Positions 1 through 11,205 of a stretch of 64,000 bases of DNA are shown in pieces. This stretch comes from Portulaca oleracea. Its lineage: Eukaryota > Streptophyta > Magnoliopsida > Caryophyllales > Portulacaceae. The stretch is taken from the NCBI GenBank assembly GCA_029582165.1, contig CM055881.1, positions 40,892,655-40,956,654 of the forward strand, written 5' to 3'. The first letter of the stretch is position 1. Every line of letters starts with the position of its first letter. The translations under genes were made by a program, and so were the position numbers. The notes under the pieces were generated by a model. That model saw nothing but the letters and a program-made list of their open reading frames with translations, was not told the DNA's origin and did not search any database.

Positions 1-206
1 AGTTATAAAAATGGTGAAATTATAGAAAATACGGTAAGGTGTGAAATGGTATAATAAATTTGTGAAAAGCGTAAAAGAGATTGGAAAAAAGCGAGAAAAT
101 ATATTGATAATGATTATGGTAAACTGTGATGAAATGTGGAAGAATATTGAAGAATATAGTAAGTAGTGGTACCACACCGCACTGCACCGTATAAAATAAC
201 AGGGCC
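1..206. repeat. Tourist-like MITE, truncated by the window edge
   Basis: The right end reads ACCGTATAAAATAACAGGGCC followed by TAA, like the right ends of the better preserved copies at 27677-27916 and 46243-46483. The interior consists of purine-rich GTGGTGAAAT-type words. No coding capacity is seen. The left end lies outside the window. Confidence 0.55.
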
Positions 207-487
207 TAATTAAGTTTAGGGGATGATGATAAAACGAACTTGTGGGTATTTGCTTTTATCTGACCCGAAGAAACAGGCATGCGTAGTAAAAATAGGTATG
301 GAGTATGGTCGTGGTACGAATACTTGCCTATACTAACGGGGTACCCGACCTGACCCAAATATGAAGAAAAGAAATTGATGCTAGTTACGCATAGTTAGGC
401 TCCAGATATGTATTAATATTGGTTTATGACTAATTTGTTGAGTTTAACATACTAAACTTCGTTTACTTAAACTCATAACTTCAGATT

Positions 488-872
488 AGGGTTTGTGGCT
501 CAAAATAATCCGAAGTCACATATGAGTGGTTGAAAATAATCCAAACTGATTTTTTGGTTGAGAATGTACCAAACTTTTTATCTATTTACTCTGACTAAAC
601 CAAGAGTGAATTTTTACGTCGTAAAGCTGACTTAACACCATTAAAAAATTCAAAGACGCAGTGGGTTAATATGTAGTTCAGTTCGTTTATGTTATTTTTA
701 GTTAAGTCCGAACTTTTCAAGACGCCAAGTCAGCTTTGCGATGTCGAAATTCATTTATGATTTAGTCAGAGTAAATAGGTTAAAAGTTTGGCACATCCTC
801 AGTCAAAAAGTCAGTTTGATTTATTTTCAGTCACTCACCTCTAACTTTAAATTATTTTAAGCAAAAAACCCT
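488..872. repeat. Long-arm foldback element (about 385 bp)
   Basis: The left arm (about 488-637) and right arm (about 718-872) are reverse complements of one another over about 150 bp with scattered mismatches. The left outer end AGGGTTTGTGGCT pairs with AGCAAAAAACCCT at the right. Inner parts such as GTAAAGCTGACTT pair with AAGTCAGCTTTGC. The spacer is about 80 bp. No protein is encoded. It is probably a non-autonomous DNA transposon, or a locus able to make a hairpin RNA. Confidence 0.7.
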
Positions 873-1494
873 ATTAGTTAAGTTTGAGCTCCTACTTACC
901 TAAGAGTGGAGCGCGCCGGTCTCATGAATCATAAATTAGATAAATTTAAGCTGATTTTGATACCATGACTCTTCAAATTATTACGAATGATCTAGATATA
1001 ATTTTTGAAGTTTTCATACGTTACAAAATATTTTTTTTAATGGTAAAATGTCCATCATTCTCTAAAAATAAATAAATAAATATGAAGCTCTAGTGTATGC
1101 GTGTGCTTATTCTAGTATTATGGTATTGTCATGGTTGTCACTAAAAATGAAAATAAATTGTATCATCCACCTACTATAATGAAATGTATGTTGATGCTCA
1201 CCCCTAATTTGTGTGAAAGTAGTGTTAGCCGAAATCTATCAACCATCCACAATGTGATACACTAAAGATAAATAATATTATTAACCAAAAACACAAGACT
1301 TATTAAATTAGAATTTTTATACTCCCATATATAATCTTGTCTTACTTTTGAAAGTCATAGTCTTATACAAATTGGAATTTTTATTTGTATCAACCACTAT
1401 CAATAATTAGCATGATATATATGTTTTTGAGTTTGGGTAAAACAAATATAACGAAACTTATGAAACTTTTCTCGATCGAAAGACCTCTTCTTAA

Positions 1495-1755
1495 GGCCCT
1501 ATTTTTTCTATTTTTCCAGTTAGTTGCGATTGGTTGCGGTGCGATGTGGTGAAAATTTGAAAAGTATGGTGGGTAGTGGAAAATTATGGTGGAATGTGGA
1601 AAGTTGTAGTAGAAATAATTGTAAATGGATTGATATAATTTTAATAAAATGATAAATAAAATTTGAAATGGTAAATTGTGGTGGGTTGTGGTGGAAATTG
1701 AAAAGTTGTGGTGCGGTGTAAAACCTCAACCAACCAACTGTATAAAAAAACGAAC
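1495..1755. repeat. Tourist-like MITE copy (degenerate)
   Basis: It begins GGCCCTATTTTTTC after TTAA and contains GTTGCGATTGGTTGCGGTGC near the left. It ends near CAACCAACTGTATAAAAAAA, the inverted form of the same end. The interior is GTGGTGGAAA-type. It belongs to the same family as 10945-11205 and 27677-27916. The right end is eroded. Confidence 0.55.
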
Positions 1756-2670
1756 TATGTATAATATGTCCCTTGTTTGATAACTAGTCGGCTGCCATGT
1801 TAGCCCCTCGAAAGATGTGATGAATTGCAACATCCTCAAAATGGTGGATGTAATTTTTGATATGTGTGACAGTCATATTAATTAGTCGAGGCACCTTAAT
1901 GGTGCCCTAAATTGTCTAAATGAGAATAAAGTTATCACTTTCAATATTCAATATGATATATGCATCACTCTTGACCTAAAAAAACATATCACATGTAGAA
2001 TAATATATCTTATATGTCAGTTTCTTTTCTAATATATAGTCATCTTTTAATATAGTCATCATGTTCGTGTATACCCTTGTAACATGTAATATTTGAATAA
2101 CTACTAAAATTATTATTTTCAAATGAAATTTTTATTTGAATAACCATATCACATGTAAAATAACCACCCTTCTCCATATATATTTGATTTCTCTTGCAGT
2201 CCTTGGTCACCAGTTATATATTGATAAATAAATTACTCCTTCATTTCCATATTAATTGTGTTCAATATCTTTCTATTACTAAAAAGTATTATAACACATT
2301 TTATCAAAAAAGTTGCAATATTATTTTTTATAATAGTATTTTCATTATGTATCGTCATGATAGTATTTTTGTATGATGGAACATTATATATATTGAGAAA
2401 TTAATAACTCATGAATAAAAATTAATATGAAATGTAGAGAATATTACTTTTTAGGGTGGAGGTGCCTAACCCTTTTTTTTTTTTTAAAGCATATAAATCG
2501 GCCAAATGAATCAATATTTGGGATACTAGTTTATAGAATACAGGGTTTCAGCCTTTCAGGTAAAATGTCTTTTGTGATGAAATATTTTTAAGGGCTTTTA
2601 TTTTAGATGATACTTTGAAAATTTACATATTTAAAAAAAGAGGCCTAAAAAACATTAAATTATTTTTTGA

Positions 2671-3045
2671 TGAACTTTAGGGGTATTGAACAATAATATA
2701 TACACATTTTTTTTGGACTCGAATACACCGGACATTGAGGGAATTGAACAATAATACATTCAGAACAATTTCGGTGGTGGTTGACTCGGTGCGGTTCTAC
2801 TTTGAGGTGTTGTTTTTTTTAAAGAAAAAATATATATGTCATTATACTTATGCGTACTTTCTTGCTTGGCAAAAAAAATTATGGAAAAAGAAAAACGATA
2901 CCTCAAAGTAGGATCGACACTGAGTCAACTGCCATCGAAATTGTTCTGAGTGCATTATTGTCCAATACCCTCAAGATTCAGTGTATTAAAGTAAAAAATA
3001 AAAAATAAAAATCAGTAGACTATTTTCGAATACCCCTAAAGTTCA
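2671..3045. repeat. Foldback element with arms of about 150 bp
   Basis: The outer ends TGAACTTTAGGGGTATT (2671) and AATACCCCTAAAGTTCA (3029-3045) are perfect reverse complements. An inner segment around 2722-2813 pairs with 2898-2987, including CAGAACAATTTCG against CGAAATTGTTCTG and CTACTTTGAGGT against ACCTCAAAGTAG. The loop region carries TTTCTTGCTTGGC. There is no coding potential. Confidence 0.7.
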
Positions 3046-3639
3046 ATGTATTATTGTCAAAAAATCTAAATTTTAATTATATCATATTTGCAAATGATTG
3101 AAAATTGTAAGCATATAAATGAAAAAAAAAATAACACCACGTACCTTCAAAAACAGTATATTTTCCTAATGCTATTTAATAATTATAACATCAATATACT
3201 ATTGTTTTGCACCTTATTGCCTATGGTTTCTCACATCCTCTCTCTATTCTACCCATACCAAATAATAACTAAAATGTTTTTGATACTGTAAACACAAATT
3301 AAAATTATGAAATGCAAAAAAAAAAAAAAAAGATGTTATAGTATTTTTCTTACAAAAACAAAACATGTTTTACAAACCAATGAAAAGCATACCACAAATT
3401 GAATTGACTGTTTGACTAACAATTTGACAAATTGAATTGACTGTTTTGACTTTGAGTTGAGTCTTTTGACTAGCTATTTGTAAAAAGGGCCTTAATCCTA
3501 CAGAATAACTATAGTCACTTCATAAATCTTTTTGTTGTTTGGAATATGTAAACAGGGCCTCATAATTTTCTTTAGCTTTCTATTATGACAACTCATGGAA
3601 ATGTCTTAATAGAAAAAACATCTTAACTATTTTATATTA

Positions 3640-3852
3640 CTTCCATTCCTGAAATATTTGTCGTTTGACTATAAATGTTGATAATTGATTACTCACAAAT
3701 TATAATGAGTTACAATATAAAATTACTATCATTATAATTTTTAGAAAAATATATTTCTAATGCCAATATATCCATATTTTAACTCATTATAATTTATAAG
3801 TAATTAATAGTTAAAATTTAATCAATTGACAACAATTATAGGATAGAGGTAG
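3640..3852. repeat. Stowaway-like MITE (213 bp)
   Basis: The element is flanked by TA on both sides. The ends CTTCCATTCCTG and GATAGAGGTAG are imperfect inverted repeats, and the subterminal TTGATTACTCACAAATTATAATGAGT is mirrored at the right. It is the same family as the cleaner copy at 6090-6304. Confidence 0.65.
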
Positions 3853-5665
3853 TAATTTCTATTGACCCCAGATTAAACAAATAGCAACAAGAAGCTCATG
3901 CACAGTGATATTTTCTAATTTATTGCACATGCATGTAACACTAGTAACTCTAAACAATATGACTGAAAAATAAAAAAACTTCTAAATAATGTATTATACT
4001 ATTATATATGTTTTGTGAGTTGCGACTTACTTATGATGATTATTGACATTTTTTTTTTAAAAATGAGCGAAGTATATTATACGGTATAATAATATACTTT
4101 GGTCAGGAAGATTATTTATTCATTTTAATATCATGACAAGTTCATATGCTACTTACAATAAAATAGTTTTGTATGAAGTGTCATTTGTCACGTAAATAAA
4201 TCAAATGAAATCTCGCTAGTTGTTATACTTGTTATAGATCAACGATCTCACCTAACATAAAATTATGTTGTGCATTAATACTTAGATAACATTTTCTTTA
4301 ATATAAACATTTTTTGTGTTTCTAAATTTTTATTTAATTTTACAAAATAAAAGTTTTAAATGTTAGAAATTGAAATTCACCAAACTCATGCCCTCTTCCA
4401 CAGAAATAAAATAAAATAGTCAAATTATGAAAACATCAGCTCGAATCACTGTAGTGTTTTTAATGATAAATTATAAATTATAAATGCAAGTCAGCTCAAA
4501 TTATAAAAAAAATCCATTGAACTACGTATGGTGTTTTTATGATATTTGTAGTTTTTTCAATGATAAATTTTGAAATAACTTTAAGTAAAATACAAAATTA
4601 TGTATTTATCATGATTATATTATTTGCGAATCTAATCGTAGTAATTTAATTTTGTAGAACACATCATTATATACGTTGAAAAATGATGAATTTCTTTATA
4701 ATAATAAAATCTAACTGGCATATAAGTCGAAGCAAAAGATGAAACAAAAGCGGGAAAGTAAGACATAAAAGTACATTATATACGATGATGAACAAAGTAT
4801 AATTTCACATAAATTGAATTTTATTTTTTTATATGAAATACATTAGTAAAAATGACATTGAAAGTGAAATATTTAAGATGATAAATCAAGAGCGACAAAT
4901 ACTTTCATCGTTGTTTATGTGATTTTTAAAGACAATGAGAAAGAAAATAATATCACAAAAACATTAAGGGGAATGATGGTTTGAAAAATTGCTTAGATTC
5001 CTTAACTAAATTTAAATTCAAAGGTAAGTTCCCTCAAAAAAAATAAAAAAAAATAAATCAAAGGCAAGTCATTTTTATTGAGATATAAATTGTTTATATG
5101 AATAATTTTTTCTACAAATTAGTAATATAGAATTTTCAACTACCACACAGTTGAAAATTTTAAATATAGTAGAACTTTCAATATAACTGTGGTAATGTAC
5201 AATTCTTTTGATCGGTTCTCTATATTCATGGGTTAAGTGAGAGTAGTTATCGAGACAAATAATTAAGGGTCAAGACAAATGCAATGCTTAATTAGTCTAT
5301 TTATTTATTTAATTATTATTAGTAGTAATAATCAATCAATCAACTAAATTTCAATGTCGTTTTCTCAACACGAGAGTGATAAATATAAATATAAAAATAT
5401 AAAATTTCATTCTTTAGTATTAGCCATAAACAAAAAATTAAATATGAATGTCCAATTGTAAACACTACACAAAAAAAGTTAGATAATACAACAACAACAG
5501 GAATAATAACCATAACAATCTCCCACACAAATACACAGAGTATATAATAAGGAAAAAGAAATAGAAAAATAATAAAATAGTGGTATAAATACGTTGAAAA
5601 TTGAATCAAATAAACCTACAAATTTATATATATATGTGTTATTTTTTATTTTTTGGAAGACAGTT
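3853..5665. other. AT-rich intergenic DNA without a recognisable gene
   Basis: I found no reading frame with family resemblance on either strand. The stretch holds poly-A/T runs, short AT words and a TTATTATTAGTAGTAATAATCAATCAAT simple-sequence patch near 5310-5340. The 89-residue minus-strand frame near 5340-5609 is a compositional artefact. Confidence 0.5.
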
Positions 5666-5838
5666 CCTTATTCTTTTATGCGGTTGATATGATGCAGATA
5701 TATAGTGTGTTGGAATTAGTAATGATTGTGATAAAGTGTGGTATGATATTCTAATGTGAGAAAGAATATTAAATGGTATTGTGATTTGTTATTCGACATT
5801 GCACATTTGCACCACACCATACAAAAGAACATGGTTTA
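5666..5838. repeat. Short Tourist-like MITE copy
   Basis: The left end TTATTCTTTTATGCGGTTG and right end CACCACACCATACAAAAGAA are the typical inverted ends of the window's TTCTTTTATGCGG family. The interior carries GTGTGGTATGATATTC-type sequence. Confidence 0.5.
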
Positions 5839-5847
5839 ATTACACAT

Positions 5848-6082
5848 TTTTGTCATAAAATCAATCAAATAAAATACATTTTTTTTTATAAAATACATCA
5901 AATAAAACATTACAATTTATACATATATATTAACTATACATATTCGTATAAAATGAATCAAATAAAATACATTTTTGTTATAAAATACATCACATAAAAT
6001 ATTAAAATTTATACATATATCAATTATACATTTTTGTTATAAAATACATCAAATAAAATATTAAAATTTATATATACATACC
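5848..6082. repeat. Tandem AT-rich repeat
   Basis: The words ATAAAATACATCAAATAAAATATT and AATTTATACATATAT recur about every 60-70 bp, giving about three to four imperfect units. The array abuts the Stowaway-like element that starts at 6090. Confidence 0.6.
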
Positions 6083-6089
6083 AATCATA

Positions 6090-6304
6090 CTACCTCCAAC
6101 CCTAAATAATTGTCCATTTGAATAAACTTTGACCGTTGATTACTCACAAATTGTAATGAGTTATAATATTAAATTATCACAATTAGAAAGATATTGTACT
6201 AAAAATTACAATGATATTAATTTTATATTGTGACTTATTACAATCTGTGAGTAATCAATAGTCAAAGTTTAGTCAAATGAATAATTATTTAGGGACGGAG
6301 GTAG
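6090..6304. repeat. Stowaway-like MITE (215 bp) with TA duplication
   Basis: TA lies directly on both sides. The left end CTACCTCCAACCCTAAATAATT matches the reverse complement of the right end CTACCTCCGTCCCTAAATAATT almost perfectly. The pairing continues inward for about 80 bp (AACTTTGAC, TTGATTACTCACA, TTGTAAT). It lies about 250 bp upstream of the P450 start codon, so it is within that gene's proximal promoter. Confidence 0.85.
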
Positions 6305-6435
6305 TATATTTATGTTAAAAAATTCAATAATCAATAAATCAAATAAAATCTAAGGATTTATTAATAATAGTAGTTGGGATTGGAATAAATGAATTAATTC
6401 AATTAACCGCTTTTTTCTCCAACTTCTTTTCGGAT

Positions 6436-6442
6436 TATATAA
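6436..6442 (+). promoter_or_regulatory. Probable TATA box of the CYP78A gene
   Basis: TATATAA lies 118 bp before the ATG at 6560, followed by a C/T-rich leader (CTCACACTTCCCGTCACTC and similar). Spacing and leader composition fit a plant TATA promoter. The transcription start itself cannot be seen. Confidence 0.5.
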
Positions 6443-6559
6443 CGGCCTCCACCCCTCACACTTCCCGTCACTCTTCATCTACCTTCCGTCTGCACTTCCT
6501 CTCACCCTCTCTTCATCTTCTGCATCATTTCATTTTGAAGCTCCTCCACCATTAAAACG

Positions 6560-8737
6560 ATGTCGTATCTACTCCCCCTCGAACCCTTCTCTCTCCTCTC
6601 TCTTCCCCCCGTCCTCTCCTTCCCCTTCCTCTGCTCCGCCGTGCTCCTCCTCGCCGCCGTCGCGTTCCTCCTCCACCTCCACCCCGGCGGCCTCTCCTGG
6701 GCCGCCGCCCGTTCCTCCGCCGCATCCGCCGCCGTGCCCGGCCCTGCCGGCCTCCCCCTGCTCGGCCTGGCACGGGTGTTCACCTCCGAAACCCCCCACA
6801 GAATCCTCTTCAAGCTCGCGAACGAGTTCAAAGCTCGGTCGTTAATGGCGTTTTCCGTCGGGTCGACTCGTTTCATAATCTCAAGTGACCCGGAAACTGC
6901 CCGGGAGATTCTGGGCAGCTCAGCCTTCGCTGACCGGCCGGTGAAGGAGTCCGCCTACGAGCTCCTCTTCCACCGTGCAATGGGGTTCGCCCCGTACGGC
7001 GAGTACTGGCGGAATTTACGGCGGATCTCCGCGACCCACCTTTTCAGCCCTAAACGGGTCGCCGCGTTCGGGTCATTCCGGGCGGAAATAGGGTTAAGAA
7101 TGATGAACGAGGTTAAAACTTTGATGGGTGAAAATGGGGTGGTTGAGATTAAGAAGGTTTTGCATTTCGGGTCGTTGAACAATGTGATGATGTCTGTGTT
7201 TGGTAAAATGTATGATTTTAATGGTGATGGGGTGGTTTTGGAGGGTTTAGTGAATGAGGGTTATGATTTGCTTGGGACATTCAACTGGGGTGACCATTTT
7301 CCATTGTTAGGGTTTCTTGATTTGCAGGGGGTTAGGAGGAGGTCTAGGGCTTTGGTTGAGAAGGTTAATGTGTTTGTTGGGAATATAATTTATGAACATA
7401 GGGTTAGGAGATTGAGAGCTGAGGGGAAGAATGGTGATGAGGAGTCTAAGGATTTTGTGGATGTTCTTCTTGATCTTGAAGATGGTGAGAATAAGCTTGA
7501 TGAATCTGATATGGTTGCTGTTCTTTGGGTATGTTGTTCTTGACTCTTTGTATTCTCCATTTTTCTGGTGCATTTATGGGTGTTTTTGATTAACTGTTGT
7601 TTTGGGGTTGTGTTTTGGCATCATTTATTGCACTTCCAATATCAATGGATCACTTCTTTTTGTGTCTTTTTGTTGCATCAGTAGTACATTTAGATAATAC
7701 TCATGTATGCTTTTGCTTCTAATGGCTAAAGTGTGGTAGTTTTAGTATGTATCTTATGTGGGGTTTGAAGATGAATACAATTTTCATGTTGGGCATTTTT
7801 CTGTTGGTTATCTTATAATGGGATTGTTCCATATTCCAAAAGTCATGGATTCACTTTTGATTTTGTAGTACTTTTTCTTGCAATTATGCTGATAAAGTTC
7901 ATGTATTTCCCTTCCAAAATGGTCAAATGTTGCTAGTTAAGCTTTGTCTCATAAAGTTCATGTATTTTTGGCCAAATGTTGCTAGTTAAGCTTTGTCTCC
8001 TATGTGGGTTTTGAACATGCATCCATTTTTATATTTGGTGTTAAATTGGTTATCCTAAAATGGAGCATCCTAATGTGGGTCCTTGTGCATTGTGATTACT
8101 TACAATTATTTATATATTGTGGCTATTTTAGGAGATGATATTTAGAGGAACAGACACTGTTGCAATCCTCCTGGAGTGGGCCCTAGCCCGGATGGTCATG
8201 CACCCCGAAATCCAAGCCAAAGCCCAGTCCGAAATCGACGCGGTTGTCGGAACTGCAAGAGCGGTCAACGATACCGACCTTCCCAACCTTCCCTACGTCC
8301 AAGCCATTCTCAAGGAGACTCTGAGGGTCCACCCGCCCGGCCCACTTCTCTCATGGGCCCGCCTTGCCATCCACGATGTCCGCGTTGGGCCCCACTTCAT
8401 TCCGGCCGGAACCACCGCCATGGTCAACATGTGGGCCATAACCCATGATGACCGGGTTTGGGCCAACCCTGAACAGTTTACCCCGGAGAGGTTCCTAGAG
8501 GTTGAGGACGTGCCCATCACGGGATCAGACCTCAGGCTTGCGCCGTTCGGGTCAGGCAGGCGGGTCTGCCCAGGGAAGTCGATGGGCCTGGCCACGGGCC
8601 AACTGTGGCTGGCCCAAATGCTGCAGGGGTTCAAGTGGGTGGAGGATGGGGCCCTTGGGGTCGACTTGACGGAGTGCCTTAATCTGTCGATGGAGATGAA
8701 GAGGTCGTTGGTGTGCAAAGCAGTTCCTAGGGTTTAA
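6560..8737 (+). CDS. Cytochrome P450, CYP78A subfamily
   Basis: Exons are 6560-7528 and 8132-8737 (969 + 606 bp, 524 aa); the single phase-0 intron runs 7529-8131 (GTATGT...TTTTAG). Residues about 20-42 form a hydrophobic membrane anchor, followed by a proline hinge [10 protein letters not shown]. The I-helix motif FRGTDTVA is at about 327-334, the ExxR helix KETLR at 384-388, PERF at about 441-444 and the haem loop [10 protein letters not shown] at 462-471 with Cys467-469 region as the axial thiolate. The exon junction [11 protein letters not shown] is the conserved CYP78 intron position. CYP78A enzymes (for example KLUH/CYP78A5) are ER monooxygenases that promote organ and seed growth through a substrate still not firmly known. 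Length and motifs are complete, so the enzyme should be active. The exact CYP78A member cannot be decided here. Base composition is uneven: the first about 530 bp and exon 2 are GC-rich, while 7090-7528 is AT/GT-rich. Confidence 0.95.
7892..7999. repeat. Short tandem duplication in the P450 intron
   Basis: Two copies (7892-7950 and 7951-7999) share ATAAAGTTCATGTATTT and CAAATGTTGCTAGTTAAGC followed by TTTGTCTC. The second copy lacks about 10 bp. It lies in the middle of the intron, away from the splice sites. Confidence 0.8.
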
Positions 8738-10430
8738 TCTAGGGTTTGCTAGGGTTTTCTTTTTTGTTTTTTGTTTTTCTTGAGTGGTGAGTATGTTTTG
8801 TTTAAGTGTTAGCTAGTGTGCTGGTTAGAGCAGTGTTATTCGAAAGTTCGCTCTGTTCCACAGTTTTACCACATTTGTATGAGCGATTAATGTGAGTGTT
8901 TAATGACTTGATTATCTCACAATCCTTGACTAATATATGTTAATGTGAAATATCAAAGTTTTAGTTAATATTGTATGAGGGTTCAAGCTAATTGTATTGT
9001 CTCGGCGATTGTTCATTATTCTCTTAATTTTGTGTTAAAGTTCACTTATTATTCTCATTGGCTGTTTGTTTATATATGTAACAAATGATTTGTTTTTTAG
9101 TCTATAGATATTTGTCATTTTATATTTGTCGTTCTCTCTTATTAACATAGCTAATTTTCCTAAAAAACCGTCGGTAACTGTTAGTGTTTTGAATAATTTG
9201 AAAACAGTATTTTTTTTGTTTTGTATTTCTAATATTAAGTTCACTAATATTACTTTTGGCAGTAGACTTGTTATCTATTATTTCTATTTATAATATAAAC
9301 CTTTCTTTTATTTCTTGATATTTTCTTACTATTTTGAAATAGTCGTTAAGTAGGTTGCAAACAATGAGTAAAATTAGCTATGAAACAACACATATGTATT
9401 ACAAAATGTAAATAATGTACAACTCAAGTATCCTTTCTTTGAAAGGATTTACAAGATGAATCTTCATAATAAATATTAGAAAACTTTTACATGACTTTAT
9501 AATTTTCTTGGTGAAAAGCATAGAACAACATATGGGTTGTTCTTTAAAAAGATCATTGAGATACTTATATATAATATTGTATGAGGTTACAAATTTCTTA
9601 GGCCTAGATTTATTGTAAGTGACGATTTGTATTTGCACCTCGATAAAACAAGATCTATTGTGGATCATATGGTCCTTAGTATCAGATGCGACTTGTATGA
9701 GAGTTATTAGAATAGTGACATATGTACAGTAGTAAAGTTCTACAACAGATATAGTACTGTCAATGCATAATGTAAAGTCAACAATTTCTCGGCGAAATTT
9801 TATTAGAAGTGGCAATTCGTATTTTACCTTGACAAATCAAGACATTATTCCGGATAATATAGTTCTTGATATAGGATCTACTCATGTTTTGAGATATGTA
9901 AAGTTTAAATATACCCATTGGCTATTGTCATGGTACAAATATGTGAATTTATAACAATGTGTTTTGTGCATTTACCCCTTAGGAATCACATTCTTCTTTT
10001 AGCAAGCTTTGCAACAACATGATATCTCTTTGTAGTAAGCACTAAAACTAGGTTCACCACAAGAGCAACGTGGAAGTTGGTCATTCGACGAAAATTTGAA
10101 AAATGTTAACATTCGATGTGAAATTATAGTCGTACATATTAAATATGCAATATGCTTATAAAGATCAGTAGTTTTCTTAATCTCAAATCGAAAAAAAAAA
10201 TTTCTTTAATATCCAAAACAGTAGATCGGATCTTCATGTAACATTTACTAAATATTCAAATTTTTTGCATTGGTTCTCAACTTATAACAACATTCATTCT
10301 CATCTTTATTCCTGAATTACATTCTATTATTTCATACATATATCCATCTTTATCTCCTTTTCTTGAATGTGGTTTTAAACATAAAGAGAAAAAGTGCTCG
10401 TATTCCTTAGGTAAGCATTGTGCAATAATA
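8738..10430. other. 3' flank of the P450 gene and gene-free DNA
   Basis: The first few hundred bases are T-rich and probably hold the 3' UTR. Beyond that no family is recognisable. A diverged direct repeat lies at 9590-9890 (separate entry). The 138-residue minus-strand frame at 9399-9815 has no recognisable domain and is AT-driven. Confidence 0.5.
9590..9890. repeat. Diverged direct repeat of unknown origin
   Basis: About 9590-9690 and 9783-9890 align in the same orientation. Shared blocks include AATTTCT, TTTATT.. AAGTG, TTCGTATTT/TTTGTATTT, ACAAGA/TCAAGAC, GGAT.ATAT and AGT(A/T)C(A/T)T. Identity looks like 65-70 per cent. Nothing identifies the source. Confidence 0.45.
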
Positions 10431-10608
10431 AGACATTTGGTTGAAATATTTTTCTAGAAAAATTGGTCAACTTTCCAAGTTGATAAACTTTTCCATATTT
10501 GATTTTCCATAATATATAGAAAAGTTTTGATGTGAGACCCATTATGTCCCTTACAACATCATAAATGTTTTTTGGGGAAAATATTTCTCGGAAAACTGTC
10601 AAACGCAC
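10431..10608. repeat. MITE-like remnant of the GGGTGCGTTTGG family
   Basis: The left part GACATTTGGTTGAAATATTT and right part AAACTGTCAAACGCACCAT form degenerate inverted ends. The interior TTGGTCAACTTTCC, GATTTTCC and GAGACCCATTATGTCCC resembles the elements at 14758-14959 and 21138-21332. Confidence 0.5.
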
Positions 10609-10944
10609 CATAAATTAAAAAATGCACAAAAAAAAGAAAAGGAAAAAGAAAACTACAAATGATTGAGGAATATATATGGAAAAAGATGTTGAGAGAGCAA
10701 CACTTGTAAAGAACATATGGTTCACCTCTTTTCAAGGGATCCAAGAATATTTGGTTTCATTTTTTTTTTCTTGAGTTGCATGCTCTTGTTTATGTTGTAG
10801 TGTTATGTGCTTGTAAAAAGTTTGGCCACTTTCTCATCCCTTCCATTAAAGAAGAAAAGAGAAGATGTATTTTTGAGGATTTTCTTTTATTTTCTTGACA
10901 CTTGGAGCTTCTCTTTTCTATTCACAAAGTAATCTTTTTTTCTC

Positions 10945-11205
10945 TTTTATACGGTTGGTTGCGGTTGATTACGGTGCGGGGAAGAAATGTGGTGGGTTAG
11001 AAAAAGTTATGGAAGATTGTGGTGGGTGGGGAAAGTTGTGGCAGATTGTGGTGGGTTGAGAAAAGTTTAACTTTTAATAAAAAGATATATTAAAATTGAA
11101 AAGGTAAATTGTGGTTGATTGTGATATATTGTGGTGGATTGTGGTGAAATATGAAAAGTTGTGGTGCAGTATGGAACCGCAATCAACCAGCTGCATAAAA
11201 GAAAG
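10945..11205. repeat. Tourist-like MITE copy with long inverted ends
   Basis: The left end TTTTATACGGTTGGTTGCGG pairs with the right end CCGCAATCAACCAGCTGCAT. The interior repeats GTGGTGGGTTGAGAAAAGTT-type words, as in the copy at 1495-1755. Confidence 0.65.

Noticed and set aside
6502..6876. Long Arg/Gly-rich minus-strand frames opposite the P450 exon 1
   Set aside because: They are antisense shadows caused by GC-rich codons of the P450. The conserved CYP78A protein lies on the plus strand.
9399..9815. 138-residue minus-strand frame
   Set aside because: AT-driven composition, no recognisable domain, no supporting splice or promoter context, and it overlaps a diverged direct repeat.
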